Shown piece by piece: positions 24,840 to 38,400 of a DNA stretch of 64,000 nt. The stretch spans positions 1-64,000 of the forward strand of contig JANSLP010000010.1 in NCBI GenBank assembly GCA_029298735.1, in the 5' to 3' direction. Position 1 is the first letter of the stretch. The number at the start of each line of letters is the position of its first letter. Below the pieces are notes generated by a model. The model was not told the DNA's origin, ran no database searches, and saw only the letters and a program-made list of their open reading frames with translations. The stretch comes from Ophiostoma sp. CBS 140.51. Lineage: Eukaryota; Ascomycota; Sordariomycetes; Ophiostomatales; Ophiostomataceae. The position numbers were made by a program, and so were the translations under genes.

Positions 24840-26000
24840 GAAGGTGGTCGACTGAAGAATTGAAGAAGGGAGAGAGAGAGGAAAGGCCGGAGAATAAAAA
24901 GGGGAGGAAAAAAGAAAGCAAAGAAGAGGAAAGAAAAGGAGAGAGTGAGAGTTGAGAAAAAGGAGAACGTTGCAAAGAACACAAAAGAGTAATCGACGAT
25001 CTTGTTTCTCTCCCCGGTCTGTTTTGTGCAGTGGAGAAGAAAAGAAGGAAAGGAAAGTTGAAATGCCGCGGGAAGAGTGAGAAGAGGAGAGGGGGAGAAG
25101 ATAAAACAAAACACACAATTGAGAAAACCAAAGACAAGAAAAGGGAAGGCACGTCCAAATAAAAATGAGTGAGCAAAGGAAAGAGCAACCCCAAACAGAT
25201 GGGCAAGATATCCTCGCAGTGATTGACCCGCGGGCGGTAGGGGGATGGATTTGATGAAATGGGTCGTGTGTTTTAGGCGGGAGGGTGGCCGCAATACACA
25301 GAAGCTCTCGAATTCTTCGGTGTTCCTGCACTTCTTTGCGCTGTTGCCATCCTTGCCTTGGGCAGTTCTTCTGGTTTTGCGTAGCGGGAAGGCACAAATA
25401 GGCAAGGTGCAGAAGGCGCAAGGGAAAGGGTAACGACGTTCGAAACTAGCCCAGCGAGCTAGTGGGAAAGACGGCTAGGGAGTGCGTGTGGGACTCCCTT
25501 GTCTCGCTCAGAGGAGCTACTGCACAAAAAGGAGAACGAAAGGGAAAGAGCCACAGACAGTGGAGAGGGCAAGAGCACGAAAGGCAAAAAAGCGACAGGG
25601 TATTGAACAGGGAAGGAACAGGGGAGCGGGAGGAGACTGGGACTGGGCAAAAGGGAATAGAAGTGGGTAACGGGCGTGTCGGAGAATTGGCAGGAAGGAG
25701 AGAAGGGGGCGGCGGTTGAAAGAATGCGATCTGGGGCTGCATAGATGGAAGGAGCGAGCGAACAAAGGGAAAGAGCAATAAATAGAACAATGTGTGAAGA
25801 AAGGGAAGAAGCCGGGTCCAGATGGGGGCCGGCAGTGAGGTGCAAAAGAGGAAAGAGCGAGGGAGGACAAGAGAAACAAAGAAACCAGGTGAAAAGGGAA
25901 TGCACAACTGTGGATGAAATACGCATGCATCAACAAGTGCTCCGTATGTCAAAGGAATGGGAATAAGAGAAAGCGAGCACAAAAAGACGATAACGAACAT
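24840..26000 (-). promoter_or_regulatory. Pyrimidine-rich tract upstream of the G alpha gene
   Basis: For about 1.1 kb the plus strand is dominated by A and G, so the coding (minus) strand is C/T-rich. Such tracts mark promoters and leaders of expressed fungal genes. It begins about 650 bases upstream of the G alpha start codon. No defined binding site is claimed. Confidence 0.4.
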
Positions 26001-29000
26001 AGGTGGACAAGGGATATGGATACTGGACAGGTCCCAAAATGATAGCTACGACTCAAGGAAGGAGGCGTCGTAAGTTGTTTCTCCACAGCACGAAATAGGG
26101 GGTTCCAGTTGTTAAAGAAAGGCGCTGCAGTAGTGCCAGTGGTGCTCCGTAGTGGTGGTGTGGTCAACGGGGGAAGAAGGAGCGACCGAGACAAGCAGCC
26201 AGAGTGCCAGGAAAAGGAGACCTAGACGACGGAGAAAAGAAGGAAGGCACGACCGCGTTACAGACTACGGCGTCCTCCAACTTCAAACCATCGCCACGAG
26301 ATGGCGAAATGGCGGAAAACACATGGCCAAGTGACAACACCCGGACGTGGGAAACCGTTGAAGGTGCTCTTGCTCACCCAATCAGGCCAGTTTGGGCGCG
26401 CAAGGCCAGTTTTGGCGCGAGCGCGAAGTTGGAGATGCGTAAGGACAAGGGGCAAGGACATCTTACGAGGATGAGTAGCTTATGTTTGGCTAGGGCATAA
26501 AAAAGGGTATAAAAATTGCCACGTTCAAGCTACCAGGGGTTGCGAAGTCAGGGAGACGGAGTGGGAGGTGGACGGTTAAAGCCAACAGACAATGCCAAAG
26601 GGTCAATGAACGACAATGCGAGTGGCTAGTGATGGGAAAGGGATGGAAAGGTGTGAAAATATGTGGTGGTGGGAATGAGATGAGCGAAATGGGTAAAATG
26701 GCAATAGGAAAGCGAAGTTGGACGACAATAACACGCGGAGCTATGCGTGGAGGAAGTTCACTTCACGACAACCATGGTTTGGGCATCCGTCTTGCTTTAC
26801 AGAGGCGCGGTGGAGATCAGACGAAGCGGAACGGGACAAAAGTCGACGCAGGGATGCCACGAGGCAGAAAGTATGAGATTGAGGACAGAATAATCTGTAA
26901 ATAATATTCAAAATATATGAGATCGGCAGGTAATTTTACGAGTACATGTAATGAAGCATTCAACGCAACTGTGGCTGGTTTGTTTCAAGATTTAGACATA
27001 TCAAAACCAAGGTCGAAGCTGTCATTATTTCTGGCATACTTAAGCTTTGTAGCAGGAACTGTTGAATTGCAATAAACACATCACTTTCGTTCTTTCATGA
27101 GTTTGCATTCACACCAACACCATGACGCCCGTTGTCTTTGAGCTCTCGTCTTTGACCAATCCCATCCAACAGTAGCCAGCGAAGAACGGGGCATTCCGTC
27201 AACACTAGTGGTGATAGACTACCCCGAAATGTCTGTGTGTTCACGAACTGATCAGCCTGTCAAAGTTCAGTAGTCTGCATCGCTGCATGTTTTTCGAGTG
27301 TCTGTGTGTTATTTTGGCGTTTCTTGGAGACCTTTCGGTTTCTTTTGGTGTCTTCTGGCGCCGTTTTCACACGAGGGGATTTACACGTTTTGACCAGTCG
27401 CATTTTTTGCACGGATAGAGGTATCCAGTGAGGCGCTCCTTGGCAAGCAGACCGAAAGAAAACCAGAGAGGGCAACCATAAACCGCACGACCGCTCGAGC
27501 ACGGATACTAGTTAGACAGTCCAGAACTATCGTGTCTTTTCCTCCTCCGCCATGCCTTTTTCGGCCACTGACACGGTCTTTGGCCAGTAAAATATCGGCC
27601 GCTAAACAAAAGTGAGCAAGAAGCAAGGAAAATGGCGGCCGGTGAGCACTTGCAAAGGCGAGCTTCGACCTGGGGAAATAGATATGATATCGAGCAGCAA
27701 AAGGAGAAGAAAAAGCATTACGTTCTCTGATGAAATCATGATTCCCGCCAAGCTCAGACAGAGATACAAGTGGACAAAATACAGCACTGGATCAGGCACA
27801 GTAACGAGCTGCGAACAAAAAAGGCTGAATAGAACCCAAAGCTGTCGAGAGTCTGGTTCTGGACGCACCTTCAAGTCCCCCGAGACACGCTTTTTTGGTT
27901 TCCTGTTTCTGGTTCTGGTTCTTGGGGCTGGACTAGCCCGGCTTTTACTATTTTTGGTATTGTCTCCTCTTTCATCCGTATTTAGTATTGTCATGAAAGT
28001 GTGAATGATAATAAATAGCGATGAGCAGAAGTAAGCGACAAGTCAATATCAGCAGTTGTTGAGACTGAGAAAGACAGTCTTTTTGCCAAATCCCACCAGT
28101 TCACAAAGGGTAACATCCGACAGACAATAGCAAGAGAGCGACAGTTTTGTAGAGGGCCAACAGAAAAAGAAATCAAATTTGCTTCGTTTGCAAACATGGC
28201 CAGTATTGCGCCTTTCTTGCGTTTCGTTTCTCTTTTGTCCCTCGTGGCATTGCAAAGCGTGACCTCCAACGTCGACAGTCAACGGCTGGCACACCACACC
28301 AAAAACACAGACCACCAGGGCCCCACGCTGCCAGGCTCCGTACCGGTCAAGGAAAGGACAGGCCAGGGTCACCCGCTGTGTCGCAATATTGAGGAAAATG
28401 TGAAGGAGAATGCGGAGTGTCGTGGGGTTTTCTTCAGTCGAGCAAAATCAAATAGAGAAAAGGGCCTCTTTCCCATCTCCCTAGATCCCAGTCAAGACAC
28501 ACAAACTCTCTGTCCGCGACGCTCGATGCTCGTGCGCAACTGGTGAGAGGCAGTTCATGGGGTAAAATATTGCCCACGCTGCAACATGCGGAGAAATAAG
28601 GACCCTTTTGAGCGTCTTGGTGTCAGAACATTTTCCCTACTCTGTGGAATATTTGCGAAATACGGAGCATGCCACGAGGTTCAGGCACTTTACTCTTAGA
28701 CACTACTGTCTCGGTACCGTGCTTGTGGCATCGGCATTCTTCTCCCAACATACTAACCTTGTTGTTTAGGTCGCCGTTCACCTGCAGTTCTGCGGCATCG
28801 TGGAGACGAAGACACTTGTCGATGTATTTACCCAGTCTCAACATAGCCCTGCTCCATCATCCAATCCCAATGCACCCAGCATAAGCGAGGTTCAACGCAA
28901 GTTGTTGCACGGGCAACTGAGGAAGCAAATAGCTGTTATGAGTCGAAAATGATGAATATCAGAACGGAATTGTGAAAAGCTTCGGCCACCATCGACTTCC

Positions 29001-29200
29001 AAGTACGAAGTAATTACATACGGAGCGCGAGTTAATTGAAGGGACATCCAGCCTCCAGTCTCACCCGCCAAAAAGGCAACTTCTACAGCAGATCTTATTA
29101 TCCAGGCGGAGACTTACCCAGTAGGCTTGCAGTGGCTCAAGTGGACAATCGCAAGCAAGACAAGAATCCCAAAAATTAGTGGGGATTAAAGTCGAATTTC

Positions 29201-29265
29201 TCAACAGTGACCCTCAACAGTGACCGTCAACAGTGACCCTCAACAGTGACCCTCAACAGTGACCT
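29201..29265. repeat. 13-bp tandem repeat, 5 copies
   Basis: Five consecutive units of TCAACAGTGACCC (variant last base G in unit 2 and T in unit 5) span 65 bp. Near-perfect identity between units indicates recent slippage. No gene is adjacent. Confidence 0.92.
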
Positions 29266-32200
29266 GTCAAACTTGCAGCAAATGCAAAAATAATGTAGAG
29301 TTTGCGCAACAGGTCGGCAGTACACAACAGCAGGTCAGTGGCCTAGACTTCAATCTACGCATATTGCATGGAGGGCATGCGTTTGAAAATCCTCCGCACC
29401 AAGAGCACCAAAGAGGAAAGGAGACAAGGAGAGCAAGTAGAGCAAAGAAACAGAAAGGCGAAAGGAGAGACAACAAAAAGGGTGCGTGCACAAACCGCAT
29501 GACGATATGCAGACGCTCCATCCGCCGGATGCACAGGAGGCCAAGACCTGCCAGAGTAGCATTGGGAGAAAAGAAGAAACAAAACGGTCGTCAATGTTGC
29601 AAAGCTTTGACCCAGAAGATGCATAAAATCGAAAAGAATAAGCACAGTACAAGTAGTGTCAAGTCCAACCGTTACGCGCAGTTGGGGGACGAAGTAAAAG
29701 GCGATCACCACATCTCAAGTTCTATCGCATCCACGTCGTCGACAGAATGTTTTCAAAATTCCTGCTTTTCGCGAGGACGGAGGATGTGCGGACGTCGTGA
29801 CGAGAGTGAGCAATCCCGTTACTTAGCGGGAATTGGCACCCTTTTGGATCTTTTTGGTGCTCCGCCGGACGGGAACCCGAACGCAACCTCACCCCATCAC
29901 ACACTGGAAAAAGGGGTTGCACATGGTGAGAAAGAGGCCGGCAGGCAGGCCTGTACGTACTTGTATTTTGCATTTCTCGGTGATGCATCAAATCATGTTG
30001 AAGAACAAAGGGATAGGATTTCACAAAAATACGTGTATCGAAAAGGCAAATATGAAAGAAGAAACTTTCAACGTTGACCATGTTCTCTTTTTCCATTTTT
30101 TTTCAAGCCGATCTCCAGCAGGTCCACAAAATACAAAAGAAAAGTGTTTATCAACTTGCGCTCTGTCCATTCTTACTTTCTTTTTAGTTTTTGCTTCTTT
30201 CTTTGCTTTTCATGGTTCTCTTCCGGCGCACATCGTTTCCCATACCAGCAAAGCGAGCTTCGTTCGACTTTCCGGTCCGGCCGCGCCGTCACTCCCGTTC
30301 GAAGGGTCGAGGGTCGAGACGCCTTTGTGTTCCTTCCCCCTTGTCCCGCGCGTGGCCATTCCGTGGTTGCCTTCACATGCAGTCACCGAGGGACAAGCAC
30401 GACACATACGTGATGGACGTCGTCGACGGAGAAACAATAACCACTGAACCGAAATAGGACAGTCGAAACAAGCGACATCAGTTGCAGAGCACTGTCCCCC
30501 TCATTCGTGACATGCCTAGCGAACGGACGTCAACCAGAAAAGTGTAGACACGGGACGAATCCCTCATACAACCCTTCCTGCATGAAAAGTACATCTACAA
30601 TGTATTCACACTGCAAACCGTAAATAAACATCGTTCGAGCCAGTTGCTGAAAAGAAGGCGAGGGCGCGAGGGCGAGAGTTATGTGTGGACAAGTATTTAC
30701 GACGTAGCATTAAGACTTTGAGCGAGAAAAGAGCGAGGCAAGTCACTCGAAAATCTCGAGAGCCTGGACAGTGTATGGTAGTCGATCCTTTTGAAAAAAG
30801 TAAAGTAGTCCTACTAAAATTTTCATTTGGGAGAAAACGTTCTGCATACGCGTTCCTCACATGCTTCTTGAAATTTACAGAGGACGATGTGCATACAACC
30901 TCGCAGGGAAAACAGAGTCAAAAGCTCCATCTACAAAAGAAAACAAAATCCCGGTTGTCCGGCTTGAGTGTAGTTGAACGGCATTGCGGATATCTAGTTG
31001 AGCCTCGCCCCTTTCCTGAAGAAAGTAATTAGCCAAGAGCCTTGAGAACGTTGTCAAAAACAAGGGAAAACAATAGCCTTGTTCCCCATTGCAATCCATG
31101 ACAACTCCACGTTACTCCATATTAGCCGTTACGTTCTACTGCCCATCAATGCCATTTTTGTTCTAAGCCTCTCTCCTTTTTTCCCCAATGAGCCAACGTG
31201 AAACGCAACGCGCGATGATCAGCGTCGCCCTTGTGTCTCGCGAAAAAGAGCGAAAAGTCTTCCTTTATTTATTTTGGGGATCTTTGTGCTATTTTCTTGG
31301 GATTCTGGATTCTACGACGTTATTTATTTTGGTTCCCGCTCATGTCAAGGGCCGCCAGCCGGTACTTGTCGATCAGCTAGCATCTAGCTTCCACATGAGC
31401 GGAGCTTGAAAAAAAACAACCCCCTCGAAAAAAAAAAGAAAAAAGAGAAGAATATCAAGAAGAAGGGGCAAAGTGGTGGACAAACACGAGGAAGCCACGT
31501 CAGTGTTTTCACACGTTGCAGACAAAATCGCATCACAATCTCGGATCCTGCCTAGAGGAACCGAATCAGTTAGTTGGTTGGGAAACTTAGACTTGGTGAA
31601 AGGCCTCGACCCAACAGGAAAGGGGGAAATGGAAAGCTTCAAGATTGCCGGGTGCTATGCTCCGGCTATTGTGCCATGTGGCAATACCGAATTGTGCAGA
31701 CAGCCTCTTTTTAATATATTTGGTAAGAGCGTGCTACATGATGAGTGATCATGGAAGCTTCGAAGAAGCACTGTGCCAGATGGGACTTAAGGTGAAATAC
31801 GGCAGTAAAAGCAGATGGACACTTCATCTTAAGAGTTGACACAAGCTTTACGGATGATGCCATGCTCGGGTCCTTCATTCTGAGGCGACAGCCTTAGCAT
31901 GACATCTTGTCGTTTGATACACGATCCTTGAGCGGCTGTTTGATACAAAGAGGAGGCAGATGCGAACAAGAGCGCATAGAGAAATCCCCCTCGTATCGAT
32001 CACGCGAGCACGCGAAGAGGGTGTGCAGGCATGCGTCGTCACGGGCGTATATGTGATCGTGGAAAGCTATATTTGACGGCTTCCATTCAGATCTTGGTTA
32101 CTTCACGATATTGAATTCCATAGTTAGTTCGGTCAAACAAGAAGGTAGAAGGTAAGAGAATCCGACTCTGTGTCTCGTTGCTTTTGTTACACCTGGTGTA

Positions 32201-33288
32201 CTGTCTTGGGGTGTGTTGTGCCTGGTAGTATCAATGTGTTGGAAAATTTGTTCAACAATATATTGTGGATATTGTTTTTTTTACATGCTTATTTTCTTAT
32301 CTTATTTTATTTTCTGCTTATTTTCTCTCATACTTTCAAAGCATAAAATTAGCCATCAAAAGTTTGGTAACAGTATATTGTTTAACCGTGTTTGCTTCAT
32401 GAATGTTTCTAATTTTCATAGAAAAACCCCCCCCCGTAAACTCTAAAATCAGTAATTAGGCCCAGCAACTCAAGAATCATTAAAAGACGGCTAGGTATAT
32501 GTTTAAACATTAGTATTCCGAGTGTGCATGTCTACTCTCTCAAATTCCGCCCAGAAGCTTGTTAGGACGGCTCAATGACACCATAGGAACGAACCTGGTT
32601 GATGGGAAAATTCTTGGAGAGGTCGATGCTGACGCTTTGACGTTGAATGGTGATGAGATGCAGGACACAAAATTCCCTCAACGGTGCTCGCAACTCCATA
32701 CAGCGAAGTATGACAGTCGCCACAGAAAAATCTCTTGGCCTCTCGGCCCGGTTGCCAATCCGGGGGAAGGTAAATAGACGGCGGCCTGTGCTGTGCGTCT
32801 GCATATAGGAGAGGAGACAATCACATCGTGCTGGAGACTCGCTTTTCACAATAAACATGTGCTCAGGGCTCTCTCTTGTAAACCTAGTACCCTGCCACAT
32901 GGTGCCATGGCCTTTTCTTGACTTGATAAACCATACACCGTACAAAATGGTCTTAATGTTCGGAACATTGCTTTGTCCTACTGGCATCAGCAGTGGCGGA
33001 TATCGAGTGAGCTTGCCGATTGCCGATTGTTGAGCGATGGTCAGGGATCGGGGATGGTCAAGACGCTTCTCGCTCTAGGCGCGATGTAAAGCCCTTTGGT
33101 CACATGGATCGGAGAGTATTCTAGAGGGAGGGAGAGGCCATGGGCACAAAATTATTAATTCGATAATAGCCTACTCGATCAGCTTAAGTTGATACACTTA
33201 ACTCCTTCGTTCTCATCAAGTCTACCGGCATCACCTTTCCCACAGCCGCATGCACTCTCGATGCCTGAGTGAGACCAGCTCACTGTCT

Positions 33289-34363
33289 TCACTTTTTAAA
33301 ACTCATGACGGCATACCGGAAAGTGCCGTTAGCGTACCCACGCCGCATGGCCCGGAAAGCCTGCAAGAAGGCAATGCCGTCACGGCCCTGGCTCAGCGCA
33401 AAAGCCCACAGCGACGGTTTCTGGACTAACGCCCACGAGAGGTCCCTACGTTATTAGCGAGGAATAAGACTCAAGGATACTCGAGTGTACATACCATGTC
33501 TGCTTGACATCTTGTGAAATGTCCTTGGGCTCGGCCAGAACGTGCAGCCCCGCATCGGTGGCCAGCTTCACGTAGCCGGCCTGGGTGCACATGGGCGGCA
33601 GCAGCATACCATCCTCAATGGGCTTGATGTCGTTGTTGAAGGTAGTCTCGTCCAAGTCCTCGGCCTTGAACCAGTCGGCCAGCACCAGCTTGCCGCCTGG
33701 CTTGAGGACAAGATGGGCATTGCGGAAGAACAGGGCCTTATCGGGGAAATGGCTCAAGGCCTCGCTGATCCAGACTACGTCAAACTTGTCGGCATCCTCC
33801 TTGAAGAACTCGCCCATCTTTTCGGCGTCGAGCTCAAGGAAGCGGACCTGGCCCTTGCCGACAGACAGAAAACCGCCGTCGTCGGCTGTGGGGGCCGTCT
33901 CGCCTTCGGTGCCTTCTGCCGCCAGCTTCTCCGCCAGTTTCGTGGCCAATTCGACCTGCCGTGTCGAAATCGTGATGCCCGTGACGCGTGCACCTAGGTT
34001 CGAGGCGAGGTAGCGCGAGGTGCCGCCGACACCACAGCCGACGTCCAGCACCGTCAACGGCTTCCCTTCATCCTCCTTGTTCAGACCCGAGATCGACAGA
34101 AGCAGGCGGATCAGGTTGGCCTGGGCCGTCTCCTTGCTCTCCTTGGCCTTGGACTCGTCTGTGGGCCAGTAGCCGTGGTGGATGTGCTCTCCCCACAGGC
34201 TGACATAGTAGTCGCTGGCGAGATCGTAGTGCAGCTTGATGCGGTCTTTGAGGGCCTGCATGGTCGTGTGGGCGAGGCCCATGGGCGTGTCATACTGGCG
34301 GCTGAGATCAGTGTTCTCGGCGGGCACATCGCCGGCCGCGGCCGTGGCAGTTGGTGCAGCCAT
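33289..34363 (-). CDS. SAM-dependent methyltransferase, tocopherol/sterol-methyltransferase-like
   Basis: Exons 33495-34363 and 33289-33445 encode 341 residues; the 49-nt intron has donor GTATGT, a GCTAAT branch and acceptor CGTAG. The class I methyltransferase fold is clear: HYDLASDYYVSLWGEHIHHGYW (45-66), SAM motif I TVLDVGCGVGGTSRYLA (104-120), GITIS, an acidic residue after motif II (FLELDAEKM), WISEALSHFPDK, and VLKPGGKLVLADW. This arrangement resembles gamma-tocopherol and sterol C-methyltransferases and related small-molecule enzymes. A short acidic/Ala-rich insert sits before FLELDA. The second exon ends FRYAVMSFKK. No signal peptide. Substrate cannot be deduced; no biosynthetic genes adjoin it. 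Confidence 0.93.
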
Positions 34364-34384
34364 TGTGTGTGTGTGTGTGTGTGT
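34364..34384. repeat. Dinucleotide repeat abutting a start codon
   Basis: An uninterrupted (TG)n run of 21 bases lies directly against the methyltransferase ATG, reading (CA)n immediately before ATG on the coding strand. It therefore forms the last part of the 5' leader; length variation would alter the leader only. Confidence 0.9.
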
Positions 34385-35370
34385 AGAGGTGGTTGGTTTT
34401 GTCTACTCGCTGAGTTGTCAGTGTCTCGGCCCGGCATGAGCTGAAATGCAGGATGCGACGATCGTGGCTCCGTAGGTAGGGTGATGTCGGAAGTAAAGAG
34501 TACGAGGGGAAACGGGCAATGCGGTTCGGGAGGAAGGAACTAACTGCCTGAGTCTGGGTTTCTCGTGAAACTCGTGAAAGAAGGAAAGAAGGACAAAGAA
34601 GCGGTGAAATTGTGTGATTGTGCGCGCGATGTGAGACAGTCGATGAACGGGTCGGTCCTTCCCTTTTCGATAGCTATCACGGTAGCTCTTTCTGCAAGAG
34701 AGCGCTGATCTGTGACTTGTCGACGACGGATGTTGACGAATGTATTTGTACGAAGGAAGGAGCGATGGAGGAGAGGCTCAAGAGGGTTTTATGTTCCAAT
34801 TGATATCGTTGAAAGGAGTGTAAGAAGATAACTTTGAAGAAGTACGAAGACAGATCGTCGGTCGGGCGGTCTAACTGTTTGACTGTTCAACGGTTCAATT
34901 GCTTGGATGATTCGTATTCTCACAAGTTTGCCAAGCTTAGATACAGAAGGCGAAAGATAAAACAGCTGGTGTTGCTACGAAGCTCCGTTGCGCGGGGTCA
35001 GATATGGAAAGCGCGTTTTGTCTTTTGGAGAACAGACAGTGAGTACCAGGGGCCCGTTTCGGAAGCTGCCTCTGTCCTGTCCCTCTCACGGAAGGCGCAG
35101 CCTACGACGTCAAGTAAATCAACGCCCGGGAGGCAGCAATTGACGATCGAACGGCAATACGATCCACGGAGTGGCAATTATAATGTCAATTAAGTTATCA
35201 TTTTTTTTGCAGCAATTTTTATGAATTTATTTGACCGTCTTGAAGACCGGCCGGCCTCATTGCTCGCCCCGATCCAATTCGCGGGGAAACGTCAGGGCGG
35301 GGGGAGGGGTCGGTTTCGTGTGTTGCTCCGTGCTCCGCCCGTTGCAACAAGCTGTCCCGGCCCGGGCAAC

Positions 35371-35415
35371 GCTACGATGGCTTCGATGGCTACGATAGCT
35401 ACGATGAGCACGATG
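35371..35415. repeat. 9-bp tandem repeat GCTACGATG, 5 degenerate copies
   Basis: Five consecutive 9-bp units (GCTACGATG, GCTTCGATG, GCTACGATA, GCTACGATG, AGCACGATG). Noncoding as far as can be seen. Confidence 0.85.
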
Positions 35416-38400
35416 GGTCAATTGAAAGGGCCGTGTTTTTCACATGTCAGGTTTGTTGACACGAGGGGCAGGTTTGTGTACGTTGTAACTTGTTAAAAAC
35501 CAAATATAAATTAGGGGAGGGCGCCGTTGCAAATATCAATAGTTTGTCGTTCCTTGCACACGTTAACGACTGGCCGTTCCTTTCTTTTCGACTCTTGTCT
35601 CCAAAACGGGAAGCACTATCAGTTTTCTGGCAGTATCTAGAGCAATGGTGTGGGCCTGAAGCTTTTGAGACCACCCAGAGCCACTCACTTTATTGTTTAC
35701 AGGATCCAGTGCCCCGCCAGCGCGCTATCAACGTTTCTTCAAGGACCGTTTGCTCCTGCCCTTCTGCCCTACGACCGGCGCGAGTCTTGTTCTCAGGTCT
35801 TGGCACGCAACGGGCAGGAGGGGTGTACTGGCGCCGGGCTCGCCGACGACCTCCGCATCACACCACAATCTCAAAATACTTGTATATTTTCTCGCAAGCT
35901 ATTGAGGCTGGGATGGTGGAAAAACGGAAACGCACATCAATATGTACAAATGGCCCATGAACCAGTCGAAAGACTAGTCTCTGGTCGCCAGTGCCAGTGG
36001 GTTGCAGAATGACGGCACATGTGTCTGAGAGCGGCGATCGGTTCTTTGATTGGTATGGCAGGTTTTCTCCGTCTCGATTTCTGTCCTTGGAAGAAGTGCG
36101 TTGCACCTGTACCTGTGCTCTGTTTCTGCTTATTACTCCTTGCTCTGTCCTTCTCCCATTCACAGCAAGACAAACTCACGACACCTTCAATTCTTCCACT
36201 TTGGTCATCCCCGAGACGGACTTCGTATTACGATGAAGCAATTGCAAAAAAGCTTAGCCAACACGTCGTTTGGTTGGGTAGAACGGCCGGGCGTCTCCCG
36301 TAATATTCTACAAACCATTGTACAAGGCGTTCCCTGTCGAGCCTGTCTCTTCTAGGCGGACGGGATACAAGCACAAAATAATCCGGTTCGATGTGGCAAC
36401 ACTGGTTTGTGGTGACATGTGTGTCAGGAGAGTCAGGTGAGCTAAAATAGCTTTGTGATGGGCAGTCCAATTGAGACAGCCGAGAGACGTCCCGCAAAAT
36501 AGGCTCAGACGTTGAAAGGTTGGCAGGGCGAGTCGCGATGCCAGTCCAAGCCTCAGACGGAGTCGTCCGCGATTTTGTCAGCCATTTGCCGCCAGTTACA
36601 AGCCTTTGAAGGGCATGGGAAAGAAGACCACATTCTGGAAAAGGCGGGAATATTCAGTAAATCGAAGAAAGAGAAATATCGGTGCCTGCTCGTCCAGTGG
36701 ATGTTGGAGGCGGTGCAAGGCCCCAGGGGGCCAGGAGGTCAGGGCAGAACTGGCTGCCTCTCGATGGCTTTGTCGCTTTTGGGCTCTGGAGACGCTAAAA
36801 GGAAGAGAGGAGACGCGATTCGCTCCGTGGTGGCCTCGGCCCAGGCCAGGCCCGGCGTTAAAATCTCCCAACGGGACCAAAAAAGGAGAGTGAACAGGGG
36901 TCGCAGGGGTATTTTCGGGAGAGAGAAAAGCAGGCGAAGGGGAATATTAAACTCGTTGGGGGTGGAGCAAGATGGAGGATGGCCAGATTTTAGTGGCTAC
37001 TTCCTTCTCATCAGGTCCCTGTTGTTCCTTGCGGAAAGCACGCCCGGAAAAGCAAGGTCACGCCCAAAATGCCGGTGACGAACGCAGGAGGCAAACCAGA
37101 ACACATTAAAAATGAAAGCACACCAAAAATAACAGTAATAGAGATGGCTGATGCCCGATGTTCTTTGCCCCAATTCGCATGACTCTGGCAGATCTGGCGT
37201 GAACGACATTGTTCGATTATAAACCCGTGACCCCAAACGTCACTGGCCGACGGCACAAACTTGAATTCAAGTTACGTCTCGTCTTCTCGCTTGTCGGTCT
37301 TCTTGGTCTTCTTGGCCAGTAACGCAACTTTTCGTTCTCGTAATAATGGCAAGACAAGGGGTCCCCTATCATACGGAGCAGAGTTCATCTCTAGCACCAC
37401 GAGCCCACCTTGTCCACTCAATATTTTCTCAATAGCCTCGTTTGCCTTTTCTCCTATGTGGCTCCCTATGGCCCTCATGGCGGGGACGACGAAATGAGGT
37501 CGAGGAAGAAAGAGGAAAAGTACGGGCGTACAGGCGCTGGCCAGTGCTGCTTTTTCGCGCTCGTTGTGCCCTTCGTGCATGGGCAAGTCTGTCTTGTCTG
37601 TCTCGTCGTCGTCCCAGAGCCTGTCCAGCGGCCCTGTCTGCCCAGTCCAGTCCGCCGGTGCCAGTCCACTCCACCAATATATCCATGCACGCTCATCCCG
37701 TTGGGGAAAGGCGTTCAGCCGGCATCGACTGGCGCAGTCTGTCCCTCTTTCGTGCAGCGCTTATTGGGTGTGCCATCGTATGGGTCTCGGGTCTGGAAGG
37801 TTGTTGTGGTATTGAGTTTGTGTCTTGCAGAGAACCAGAGTACCTGGACGTCGTTGTTTGTGAGTCTGCGAGTTGGATGTGTCGTATCCTGCGAATGGAC
37901 AAAGTGGAAAAGGGTGATATGCATGAGACAAAAAGCCGCATATCCCAGCAAAGGAAGGTGACGGAGGACAGCACGACGCAGAAATGAGGAAAGAGGAAAT
38001 AGGAGGAGACAGGACAGAGAATTGAGGAAAGAGCGACAGAGCACAGAGCACACCGGCCATTCACGGCCCCATAGGAAATACGGCAAGAGCGCCGGAAAAG
38101 ATCGAAAGCAAGAGATCGAGAGTCGACCAGTTTGCCAAATCAGGAAAGAACAAACAACGGATGCCAAGGAAACTCCGACGAGGAAAAGGAAGGGGAAAAG
38201 AGAAAAACAGTTGTCTTCACACACCAAAGACCACTGAGACCACCAAAAATGCACAGAAAGCCAGGGAAAGAGAAGGCGAGACAACCTCGCGCCCTACGAG
38301 TGGGTTTCCGCCAAGACCTTTCCAGAAGAGGCAGGGACCACCGTCGCAGCTGGGCTCGGCGCCAGCTGGAAAAAAAGTAGGCTAGAGGAGGATAGTCGGT

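Larger units (their letters stand above)
24187..33288. other. 9.1-kb spacer without a recognised gene
   Basis: Lies between the G alpha start and the methyltransferase stop. The first 2 kb are strongly purine-biased on the plus strand. Beyond 26.5 kb the sequence is mixed and AT-richer. Many short open frames exist; the longest (29259-30077, 272 codons, Lys/Arg-rich) and 24600-25421 (273 codons, minus, a by-product of the pyrimidine tract) have no family signature. A 13-bp tandem repeat lies at 29201. No RNA gene or transposon protein was recognised. Confidence 0.55.

Noticed and set aside
24600..25421. 273-codon Ser/Phe/Leu-rich minus frame
   Set aside because: It is a product of the pyrimidine tract; overlapping frames on the same strand are equally open, so there is no codon signal.
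29259..30077. 272-codon Lys/Arg-rich frame beside the 13-bp repeat
   Set aside because: Composition follows the local A/G bias, there is no motif, and the opposite strand is equally open.
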